Positions 25,833-33,687 of a stretch of 64,000 nt of DNA are shown one piece after another. Position 1 is the stretch's first letter; each line of letters opens with the position of its first letter. The notes below the pieces were generated by a model. The model did not search any database. It was not told where the DNA came from and was given only the letters and a program-made list of their open reading frames with translations. This DNA comes from Cytophagales bacterium. Lineage in GTDB: Bacteria > Bacteroidota > Bacteroidia > Cytophagales > 172606-1. The DNA is taken from the NCBI GenBank assembly GCA_030446715.1, contig JAUJMU010000001.1, positions 659,297 to 723,296 of the forward strand, written 5' to 3'. The translations under genes and the position numbers were made by a program.

Positions 25833-26467
25833 CCATTTGCCAGGTTCCTTCTATTTTATCCATTACAGAAGCAAAGTTCAGGACGAACTCTCTATGGGCC
25901 TGCAAAAAGAGTTGCCGATGCAATGCGTAAAAGGAATCCGGCAATTGGTCTTTGACCAGGGCAGTGAGTCGGATGAAAACTCTCAGGGCAGCAAACAAAC
26001 GGGTTTTAATTGAAGAAGAGCTTCTCACAAAGAAGTGCTCAATGTTACAGACCTGTTTTGAGGTACGGTGAAAGACTTCAAGCGGATGTGCCTGGCCATC
26101 CGTATGCCAGTGCTCCCGATGAGCTTTCTCAAACTCAGTACGGGTAATACGTGGGCATTCCTCCCGATCCGGGTGAAAGTACACGCAGTATCTCACGTCA
26201 TTGTCTTTGTCGGCAGTCTGAAATACCTTCACGAAATCAAACTCTTTCAGGTGGGTGTAAAGGCCCTCCTGGATCGGCTGATAAAGTACCTCCGCTTGCC
26301 AGTAAATGCACGACTGCTTTCTCATAGAGCTCTTTACCCCTGTAATTACCCTGCAACAGAAACCGGTTCACCTCATCGTGTGACAATTCCAGTACCTATG
26401 ATGCCTTTACGCAACTGCTCCCGGTCGGGCTACTCAACAAGTAGCTCATGTATTGCTCCAGCGTCAT
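25801..26467 (-). pseudogene. Remnant of a DDE transposase (IS4/IS701-like), internally deleted
   Basis: From ATG 26467 the sequence reads MTLEQYMSYLLSS, then, after a frame change, VLELSHDEVNRFLLQGNY, RGKELYEKAVVHLLASGGTL and SAD: this resembles the start of IS701-like transposases up to the first catalytic Asp region. The central part is absent. In another frame the C-terminal part is kept for about 150 residues, with EHWHTDGQAHPLEVFHRTSK and QVCNIEHFFVRSS, which fits the E-containing segment (HW...E..HR..KQ.C.IE.F.VR) of such enzymes. It overlaps the 3' end of the SDR fragment. The family name is an inference from motif layout; that it is non-functional is clear. Confidence 0.65.
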
Positions 26468-26525
26468 TGGTGCGTTTTTTACCCAAATTTATCCCTTACC
26501 TTTATTCTCTGCGTAACTCCTGCAT

Positions 26526-26676
26526 TATACTGCGGTACATTTTCCCTTTCTGCGTTTTGGAGAACCTCACCCCGGCCCCTCTCCTGGGGAGAGGGGAGAT
26601 GGTCGCGTTGTGGCTCCCCCTCTCCTCAGGAGAGGGGCCGGGGGTGAGGTTCAGGATAGGAATGTACCGTAGTATA
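26526..26676. mobile_element. MITE-like palindromic element, copy A, with 9-bp target duplication
   Basis: The ends are TATACTGCGGTACATT on the left and AATGTACCGTAGTATA on the right, inverted repeats of 16 bases with one difference. Inside are AACCTCACCCC and GGGGTGAGGTT, which pair over two further stems of CCCCTCTCC/GGAGAGGGG, so the whole unit can fold as a T-shaped hairpin. The exact 9-mer CTCCTGCAT occurs immediately on both sides (26517-26525 and 26677-26685), as expected for a target-site duplication. There is no coding capacity. A second full copy in opposite orientation lies at 47054-47210. Confidence 0.88.
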
Positions 26677-26772
26677 CTCCTGCATATAACCATTCTGGTA
26701 CAACCTCATTTGTCAGTACACCTGCTGCCACCTTCCAACCCTGCCCCTTACGACTGGCGACTTACGACTATT

Positions 26773-28554
26773 CTACACTTCCTCCGTCTGAAGTTGCTTC
26801 TCATACAGTTCGCGGTACACGCCGTTGAGTTCCAGCAGAGATTCGTGGGTGCCCTGCTCGACGATGCGGCCGTTGTCCATGACCAGAATCCGGTCGGCCA
26901 GTTTGGCCGACGACACCCGGTGCGAAATGATGATCGAAGTACGGTCCTGCATGATCCGCTTCAGGCTGTTGAGGATGGCATTCTCCGTTTTTGTATCCAC
27001 CGCCGACAAGGCATCGTCCAGGATCAGGATACGCGGCCCGCGGACCACCGCCCGGGCAATGGAGACGCGTTGCTTCTGGCCGCCCGACAGCGTAATGCCC
27101 CTCTCGCCGAGACGGGTATTGAAGCCTTCGGGAAAAGACTGGATGTTTTCGTACAGGTCAGCGTCGCGGGCTGCCTGGATAATCTGTTCTTCAGAAGTGT
27201 CCCGCGTACCGAAGGCAATATTATTGCGGATCGTGTCCGAAAACAGGAACACGTCCTGCGGCACGTAACCCAGCTGGCTGCGCAGCGAAGACAAACTATA
27301 GTCGCGGATGTCGGTGCCGTCAATCAGAATCCGGCCTTCCGTAGCATCGTACATCCGGCAGAGCAGCGTGGCCACGGTGCTTTTGCCCGAGCCGGTTGTG
27401 CCCAGCAGGGCAACCGACTGACCGGCCCGCACCTCAAATGAAATCCCGTCGAGGGCCACAATGCCCGAGTCGGGGTATACAAACCGGACATTCTCGAATA
27501 CCACCTCCCCCTGAATGGGTTTTTCAAGATTTTTGACCGATACAATTCCGGTTTTGGTGGTCAGAAATTCATTGATCCGCTCCTGGGAAGCCGCTGCCCG
27601 CTGCACCATGCTGGTGGTCCAGCCCAGCGAAGCCACCGGCCAGGTCAGCAGGTACACGTACAGGATAAACTCAGCGATGTTACCGGCCGACAGAGAACCG
27701 GCAATCACCTGCCGGCCGCCCACATACACCGTCAGGATCGTACTGATGCCTACCAGGGCCATGATCAGCGGGAAAAACAGGGAGTCCACTTTGGTGAGCT
27801 GGAGCGACTTGTCCCTGTACTGATTGCTTTCGGCTTCAAACCGGGTGGCCGAATCCTTTTCCCGCACAAACGCCTTCAGCACCCGGATGCCCGAAAATGC
27901 CTCCTGCACATACGTAGACAGTCCCGACAAGCTGCGCTGGATCTCTTCGGAACGCTTGTTGATGATCGTATTGACGAAATAAATACTCAGCGACAGAAAG
28001 GGCAGGGGCAGCAGCACAAACAGCGTCAGCGTCACGTTGACTGACAGCATGTACGAAATCACCAGCACAAACAGCGTCACCAGGTTGAGGCCGTACATGA
28101 TGGCCGGTCCGAGGTACATCCGCACCCGGCTGACGTCTTCCGAGATACGGGCCATCAGGTCGCCGGTGTTGTTGCGGCGATAGAAACTAAGCGGCAATGA
28201 CTGGTAATGCTGGTAAATTTCGTTTTTAAGGTCGTACTCAACGTGCCGCGACATCACAATAAGCGTCTGCCGCATCATAAACAGGAAAATTCCCTTCAGC
28301 AGCGCCATCACCAGGATCACCGCGCCGTACACCAGTATGCTGCGGGCAAACGTCTCGCGGATGGTTTCCTGCGCGGCAAACCCTTCGTACAGAAAGTAAA
28401 GGTCAATGGTTTCCTTCACCAGATCAAAGGCATAACGGACTATCTGGGCCGGTACAATGGCAAAAACGTTGGATATGGTCGTGAAAAGAATACCAAGGAT
28501 CAGGTGGTATTTGTACTTGAAAAGGTATTTGTTGAGGTAGGCTAAATGCTTCAC
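26773..28554 (-). CDS. ABC transporter, fused membrane and ATPase domains (MsbA/MdlB-like)
   Basis: A 593-residue half-transporter. The N-terminal membrane domain (about 1-325) has six helices, starting KYLFKYKYHLILGILFTTIS and including QSLPLSFYRRNNTGDLMARI, which is typical of type IV exporters. The ATPase domain has Walker A ALLGTTGSGKSTVATLLCRM, Q-loop GYVPQDVFLFSDTIRNNI, signature LSGGQKQRVSIARA, Walker B ILILDDALSAVDTKTE and the switch His in IIISHRVSS. Probably a homodimer, or one half of a heterodimer, exporting lipids or drugs; no partner gene is next to it. Confidence 0.93.
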   Translation of the reverse strand: MKHLAYLNKYLFKYKYHLILGILFTTISNVFAIVPAQIVRYAFDLVKETIDLYFLYEGFAAQETIRETFARSILVYGAVILVMALLKGIFLFMMRQTLIVMSRHVEYDLKNEIYQHYQSLPLSFYRRNNTGDLMARISEDVSRVRMYLGPAIMYGLNLVTLFVLVISYMLSVNVTLTLFVLLPLPFLSLSIYFVNTIINKRSEEIQRSLSGLSTYVQEAFSGIRVLKAFVREKDSATRFEAESNQYRDKSLQLTKVDSLFFPLIMALVGISTILTVYVGGRQVIAGSLSAGNIAEFILYVYLLTWPVASLGWTTSMVQRAAASQERINEFLTTKTGIVSVKNLEKPIQGEVVFENVRFVYPDSGIVALDGISFEVRAGQSVALLGTTGSGKSTVATLLCRMYDATEGRILIDGTDIRDYSLSSLRSQLGYVPQDVFLFSDTIRNNIAFGTRDTSEEQIIQAARDADLYENIQSFPEGFNTRLGERGITLSGGQKQRVSIARAVVRGPRILILDDALSAVDTKTENAILNSLKRIMQDRTSIIISHRVSSAKLADRILVMDNGRIVEQGTHESLLELNGVYRELYEKQLQTEEV

Positions 28555-28826
28555 TGATACAGATTTTTTGCTGGTAACGGGTGGTCAGCCGCGGGCCGGC
28601 AGGCTATTGTACGGCAAAAATTCAACTTTGTGCCAGGCAAATCGTTTGAAAGAGAGCCCCGAAAGGGCTAATTTTGCGCAGGATTTGAATTTGCCGTTTT
28701 TTGTAAAGACCGGGAGGGATATTTTCCGCCGTAACTCTTCCCTTACAAATATAGGACAATCCGTGGCAAACTGTTCAGGCGTGTAGTTGCAGATATAGAT
28801 TGTAAGCCTGTTCTTTCACTTTAGGA

Positions 28827-30011
28827 ATGCTGAACCGAACCATACTCAGGATTAAGGCAATGCAGGCTTTGTACGCCTGCCGGGAATCCGAAAATGCCGA
28901 CTACCAGCTTGCGCTGGACCAGATTGCGGATGCTTTCAAGCCAGACCTCAACCTGCCCGTAGCCCAGGACCGCCGCAAGCTGGAGGGAAGCGCCAAGCTG
29001 GCCCGGCTGCTTTTCGGGGAGCATTACCGGTCCCGCACGGTCCCACCCGATGAAGATGCCCCGGCCAACATCCGGAAAGTAGTGCAGCAGACCATTGATT
29101 TTTATCATTCCCAGATTGAGAAGGACCGCAAGCGCTTCGGCGTGGTCATGCTCAGCGAGGCCGATAAAATTTATGACCGGTACCTGCTTATTCTGCTCCT
29201 GATCATTGAGCTGGCCGATGTGGTGCAGCGGGAAGAAGGCCAGCGGCAGAACCGGAAACTGAAGCCGGAGCCCGCTGCTACCCGCACCCTGAAACTGTAC
29301 AACAACCCGGTCATTGAAGCCCTGCGTACCAACCAGCCTTTGCAGAACGAAACCATCCGCCGGAGCCTGAGCTGGGGTCAGGAGCAGGAGTTTGTGCAGC
29401 GCCTCTACCGGGAAGTGCTGAAACCGGACCCCGTTTATCAGGCCTATCAGGAGCAGAAGGAAACCGGCTTCACGGATGAGTGGAACATGGCTGCCCATCT
29501 GTACCGGGAGGTTATTTTCAAAAGTGAACTGTCAAAGGCCTATTTTGAAAGCCAGGACCTGCACTGGGCTGAAAACAGAGACGTTATCCGCAGCATGGTC
29601 AGCAAGACGGTCAAATCCGTAACGGCAGAAGACGAGCCTCCCAAAGCCGAACTGGCACCGCTGGCCATGAACTGGGAGGATGACCGGGAATTTTTCCGGA
29701 ACCTTTACGTTATTACGCTGGAGCACGAAGAACAATTTGAAAAGCTGGTCGCTGGCAAAACACTGAACTGGGACGTGGAGCGGATTACCTTCACCGACCG
29801 GATACTGATCAAGATGGCGTTGAGCGAACTGCTTCACTTTCCGAGCATTCCGGTGAAGGTAACCATTAATGAGTACATCGAAATTTCAAAAACATACAGT
29901 ACCCCAAAGAGTAAGCAGTTTGTAAACGGGCTGCTGGATGCACTGGCAATTGATCTTACAGCCGGGGGTTTGCTGAAGAAGAGCGGCCGGGGGCTGATCG
30001 ACAACCGGTAG
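28827..30011 (+). CDS. nusB: Transcription antitermination factor NusB (long Bacteroidota form)
   Basis: RNA-binding all-helical protein that with NusE supports rRNA antitermination. The beginning MLNRTILRIKAMQALYACRE and the C-terminal domain WDVERITFTDRILIKMALSE, then FPSIPVKVTINEYIEISKTY and STPKSKQFVNGLLDA are NusB motifs. The 394 residues are much longer than the 140 of E. coli because an insertion of about 200 residues, with many charged residues, lies between the helices; such long forms are usual in Bacteroidota. It heads a run of genes (ytxH, DUF1573, yajC, ybbR, coaE) in one direction. Confidence 0.92.
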   Translation: MLNRTILRIKAMQALYACRESENADYQLALDQIADAFKPDLNLPVAQDRRKLEGSAKLARLLFGEHYRSRTVPPDEDAPANIRKVVQQTIDFYHSQIEKDRKRFGVVMLSEADKIYDRYLLILLLIIELADVVQREEGQRQNRKLKPEPAATRTLKLYNNPVIEALRTNQPLQNETIRRSLSWGQEQEFVQRLYREVLKPDPVYQAYQEQKETGFTDEWNMAAHLYREVIFKSELSKAYFESQDLHWAENRDVIRSMVSKTVKSVTAEDEPPKAELAPLAMNWEDDREFFRNLYVITLEHEEQFEKLVAGKTLNWDVERITFTDRILIKMALSELLHFPSIPVKVTINEYIEISKTYSTPKSKQFVNGLLDALAIDLTAGGLLKKSGRGLIDNR

Positions 30012-30105
30012 TTTCGGGAATGATGAATTTTGAATGCTGAATAAGACACTTACCCGGTTACCCTTGCGGTCTGAAATCTAACGTCTATTACCTTACATCA
30101 TTAAT

Positions 30106-30417
30106 ATGAGCAGAAGCACAGGAACTTTTCTGGCCGTACTGGCAGGCCTGGTTACCGGAGCCGCCGTCGGAGCCTCTTTTGGAATCTTGTACGCCCCCGA
30201 CAAAGGGAAAAACACCCGCGACCGGCTTACCTATCAGCTGGACAAGTACCGCGACCGGCTCAAGGAACTGATTGACGAACTGGTGGAAGGCCGTGACAGC
30301 CCCGCCAACGATGCCCGCAGCGAAGGGCAGAAGGTCATTAATGATGCCCGTGAGAAAGCCGAACGCCTGCTGGGCGATGTGGAGCACCTGATGGGCCAGA
30401 TCCGCAAGCGCAGCTGA
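30106..30417 (+). CDS. YtxH domain-containing protein
   Basis: A 103-residue protein with one N-terminal membrane helix and the YtxH pattern LAGLVTGAAVGASFGILYAP followed by DKGKNTRDRL and a charged helical tail (KYRDRLKELIDELVEGRD). The family is small, membrane-anchored and linked with envelope stress, without a known biochemical role. It lies 94 bases after nusB. Confidence 0.9.
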   Translation: MSRSTGTFLAVLAGLVTGAAVGASFGILYAPDKGKNTRDRLTYQLDKYRDRLKELIDELVEGRDSPANDARSEGQKVINDAREKAERLLGDVEHLMGQIRKRS

Positions 30418-30527
30418 TAAATTTGCTCCTGTATTTCGTAATGCCCTCATTTTAAATTATTTTTGATATACGCCTGAAGCCGGCTGTCCGCCGTGGTCAG
30501 GCACATGCATTCAAAACGATTATATCC

Positions 30528-31025
30528 ATGAGAAAATTTTTGTATCTCACTGTGCTGGCAGCCGGGCTGCTGGCCTGCGACAAGGCCGCTAAAAAAGTTG
30601 CTGACGCCGAAATGCCGGCCGGCGAATCTGCTCCATCCGCCGTGCAGACGGTATCCACCGGGGCGGAAGCCAATGCCGCGGCCATGAAATTTGAGAAGCC
30701 CGAACACGACTTTGGTACGGCCAAGGAAGGACAGGTGGTAGAGCATACATTTACTTTTACCAATACCGGCAGCCAGCCGCTGGTAATTCAGAATGCCGCC
30801 GGCTCCTGCGGCTGTACCGTGCCCGACTGGCCCCGTACCCCCGTTGCCCCCAACGCCACCGGTGAGGTCAAGGTAAAATTTGATACCAAAGGCAAGCCCG
30901 GCATGCAGACCAAAACGGTCACCATCATTGCCAACACCAATCCGCAGACCACTACCCTGACCCTCAAAGGAATGGTAAACGCAGATGAAGTGGCTTCCAT
31001 GCAGGGTCCGGTACGTACCAAATAA
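30528..31025 (+). CDS. DUF1573 domain lipoprotein
   Basis: A 165-residue lipoprotein: signal MRKFLYLTVLAAGLLAC with Cys17, a short linker, then one DUF1573 immunoglobulin-like domain with EHDFGTAKEGQVVEHTFTFT, NTGSQPLVIQNAAGSCGCTV and TLTLKG. The conserved SCGCT motif is present. Very common in Bacteroidota next to yajC; function unknown. Confidence 0.92.
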   Translation: MRKFLYLTVLAAGLLACDKAAKKVADAEMPAGESAPSAVQTVSTGAEANAAAMKFEKPEHDFGTAKEGQVVEHTFTFTNTGSQPLVIQNAAGSCGCTVPDWPRTPVAPNATGEVKVKFDTKGKPGMQTKTVTIIANTNPQTTTLTLKGMVNADEVASMQGPVRTK

Positions 31026-31043
31026 TTTAAAACAGCAACACTT

Positions 31044-31364
31044 ATGATACTATTGCAAACCGGCCTTCCGTTTGATCCTTCGCTGCTGATGTTCGGCGCC
31101 ATGATTCTGGTGATCTACTTTTTCATGATCCGGCCCCAACAGAAGAAGCAGAAAGACCAGCAGAAATTCCGTGAAGAACTGAAGACCGGTGACCGCGTAG
31201 TGACCATCGGGGGGCTGCACGGCCGGATTGATTCCATGAACGCCGAAACGATTACCCTGGACGTGGGCAAGGGCATGAAGCTGACTTTTGAGAAATCTTC
31301 CATCTCAATGGAGGCCAGCAAAAAGCTACAGCCCACCGGCCCGGCCACGGTAACCCAGGCCTGA
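31044..31364 (+). CDS. yajC: Preprotein translocase subunit YajC
   Basis: Small inner-membrane protein associated with SecDF. One helix FGAMILVIYFFMIRPQQKKQ, with the diagnostic FMIRPQQKKQKD, then LKTGDRVVTIGGLHGRIDSM. The 106-residue length is standard. It begins 18 bases after the DUF1573 gene stop. Confidence 0.95.
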   Translation: MILLQTGLPFDPSLLMFGAMILVIYFFMIRPQQKKQKDQQKFREELKTGDRVVTIGGLHGRIDSMNAETITLDVGKGMKLTFEKSSISMEASKKLQPTGPATVTQA

Positions 31365-31467
31365 TCACGCCAATACCTTCCGCACATGCCGGTCATATGC
31401 CACTTTACATGAAACGTGGCATATTTTCGTTATACCGGATGCCAACCTCCTAACGCCTGCCACCTCA

Positions 31468-32436
31468 TTGGAACAAGTTAAAAGCATATTTATCTGGTTT
31501 GTCCGCTCCTTCTTCATCAGCCGCCGGAGCGATTTCAAGGTGGTTATCATGTGCTTTGTGACGGCAACCACCTTCTGGTTCCTCAATGCCCTCAACAAAG
31601 ATTACTCCACGCGCCTCCAGTACCCGGTCCGGTTTGTGTACGACGATTCGTCGTTCATTGCCACCAGACCTCTGCCGAACCGGATTTCCCTGAACGTATC
31701 GGGCTACGGCTGGAACCTGCTGCGCAAAAGCATACTGCCCAATGCCAATCCGCTGCAGTTTGCCATTCAGGCCCCGCTGCGGACAAGTTACCTCGCCGGC
31801 ATTACCCTGCTCCCGACCATTACCGAACAGCTTGAAGACATCCGGATTAACTACATTCTGGACGACACGCTGTTTTTTCAGTTCGACCGCCGGGTGACCA
31901 AACAAATCCAGCTGAGAATAGACAGTGCCAATATCGGCCTTGCCCCTAACTTCCGGATCACCAGCCCGATTACGCTGGAGCCGTCTTCCATCGTGTTTGA
32001 AGGTCCGGCCACCCTGATCAGTAAGCTGCCCAATGAGATTTTCATAGACCTGCCAGCGGGTGATATTGATGAGGATTACAGCGAGACCCTTCCCGTTGAC
32101 TATATTCAGAATTCTTTGATTACGCCGGACCAGAACCGGGTGCGGGTACGTTTCAGCGTGAACCCGTTTGTGCAGGAAATCCAGCGGGTGCCGGTGCAAA
32201 CGGTTAATTTTCCCGAACGCAACCCGCCTTCTTTGCCCGCGCCGGAGGCAGACGTACAGTATTGGGTGCGGCAGGAAGATGCCCGGCGGGCCCGCCTGCA
32301 GGACTTCCGGGTAATTGCCAGCTACGACACCTATAACCCGCAGGATTCAACAGTACGGCTGAGCGTGGTGATGCGGCCCGGTTTCGTGCAGGAAGTCGCT
32401 CCGGTAGTTCCTTTGGTGAAGCTGCGGTATGAGTAG
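31468..32436 (+). CDS. YbbR-like domain protein
   Basis: A 322-residue protein with one N-terminal membrane helix (FKVVIMCFVTATTFWFLNAL, about 22-41) and periplasmic beta-rich repeats of the YbbR type (YPVRFVYDDSSF, RISLNVSGYGWNLL, TLEPSSIVFEGPATLISKLP). The start is a TTG at 31468, the only start that keeps the basic segment before the helix. Its stop overlaps the start of coaE by eight bases (32429-32436). In Firmicutes the related CdaR controls c-di-AMP synthesis; here the role is unproven. Confidence 0.85.
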   Translation: MEQVKSIFIWFVRSFFISRRSDFKVVIMCFVTATTFWFLNALNKDYSTRLQYPVRFVYDDSSFIATRPLPNRISLNVSGYGWNLLRKSILPNANPLQFAIQAPLRTSYLAGITLLPTITEQLEDIRINYILDDTLFFQFDRRVTKQIQLRIDSANIGLAPNFRITSPITLEPSSIVFEGPATLISKLPNEIFIDLPAGDIDEDYSETLPVDYIQNSLITPDQNRVRVRFSVNPFVQEIQRVPVQTVNFPERNPPSLPAPEADVQYWVRQEDARRARLQDFRVIASYDTYNPQDSTVRLSVVMRPGFVQEVAPVVPLVKLRYE

Positions 32437-33036
32437 CCCTTCTCCGCTCCGGATCGGCATTACGGGCGGCATCGGCTCCGGCAAAACGGTGGTGACGCGG
32501 ATATTTGCGGCCCTCGGGGTGCCCGTGTACGACGCCGACAGCCGGGCTAAGTGGATCATGAGCCACGACCCGGCGCTGAAAGAGAACCTGCTGCGGGCTT
32601 TTGGCCCCCAAACCTACACGTCCGGCGGCGGACTGAACCGCACGTACCTTGCGTCGTCCGTTTTTCATGATCCCGGCAAAGTGACTCTGCTCAACCGCCT
32701 CGTGCATCCGCGGGTGGGCGCCGATTTTATCCGCTGGACAGAAGCGCACAGTCACTTTCCTTACCTGCTGAAGGAAGCGGCTTTGCTTTTTGAATCGGGC
32801 TCTTACCGGGAGCTGGACAAGGTCATTGCCGTGTACGCACCCTGGCGCTGCGCACCCGGCGGGTATTGCGGCGCGACCCCCACCGGACGGAAGCCGATGT
32901 GGCGGCCATCATGGCCCGGCAGATGAACGAAGAAGAAAAGCAGTCGCGGGCTGATTACGTGGTGCACAACGACGGGCAGCAATTGCTGATTACGCAGGTG
33001 CTGGAGCTGGATCATGTATTCAGAAAAGGCCTTTAG
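32429..33036 (+). pseudogene. coaE: Dephospho-CoA kinase CoaE with one-base frame loss
   Basis: Last enzyme of coenzyme A synthesis, ATP-dependent phosphorylation of dephospho-CoA. The first 137 residues are intact: P-loop GITGGIGSGKTVVTRIFAAL, then VPVYDADSRAKWIM and KEAALLFESGSYRELDKVIA. At the CCC run 32840-32842 one base is missing; with one base added the protein goes on PLALRTRRVLRRDPHRTEAD, then VAAIMARQMNEEEKQSRADY and VVHNDG to the TAG at 33034. This gene is normally essential, so an assembly or sequencing indel is more likely than true loss. Confidence 0.9.
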
Positions 33037-33091
33037 CGGCATCCTGACGATTTTTTGCACCCCTTGCAACCCTTTGGCCCGATGCCGGGTC

Positions 33092-33687
33092 ATGTTTTCA
33101 AAAGCAACCCTACACAAGAAACACCAGTACCCAGGCATGCCGGACGAAGAGGCACTGATCGAAGGCTGTATCCGCGGTGAACGCGTCATGCAGCGGGCCC
33201 TTTATGAGCGTTTTTCGCGGAAAATGCTCGTAGTCTGCATGCGCTATTCCAAAAGCCGGCAGGAAGCGGAAGATATTCTGCAGGAAGCATTCATCAAAGT
33301 GTTTGACCACATCAGGAATTTTCGCCGCGAGTGTCCGCTGGAAGGCTGGATCAGGCGGATTGTGGTCAATACCGCCCTCAACCACAACCGAGCAAACTAT
33401 ATATGTACCCGGCGCTGGATCTGGAGGATGTAGAACATGCAGCAGACGAAAATCTGACGCTGGCAGATTTTCACTTTGAAGAATTAATGACTATGGTACA
33501 GCAACTCGCACCCCGGTACCAGATCGTCTTTAACCTGTTTGCCATTGAAGGATACTCGCACAAGGAGATCGCCGGTATGCTTGACATAACGGAAGGAACC
33601 TCCAAATCGCAGTATGCACGGGCAAGGATGATTTTGCAACAAACGATTGCGGAAAAACAGAGGGTAAATTATGAAAGATTTAAATAA
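33092..33687 (+). pseudogene. RNA polymerase sigma factor, ECF sigma-70 family, one-base frame loss
   Basis: Region 2 is seen in CIRGERVMQRALYERFSRKM, CMRYSKSRQEAEDILQEAFI and CPLEGWIRRIVVNTALNHNR. The frame breaks near 33395-33400; one added base (HNRSKLYMYPALDLED) links it to region 4, VQQLAPRYQIVFNLFAIEGY and SHKEIAGMLDITEGTSKSQY. The start is uncertain: ATG 33092 (MFSKATLHKK) or 33137 (MPDEEALIEG). The stop at 33687 overlaps the next gene by 17 bases, which suggests that the sigma factor and the downstream barrel protein are translated together. Either an assembly indel or a disrupted gene. Confidence 0.87.

Noticed and set aside
26068-27441. Long plus-strand frame of 457 codons
   Set aside because: It is the antisense shadow of the MsbA-like transporter and of the repeat region; the sense strand holds clear motifs.
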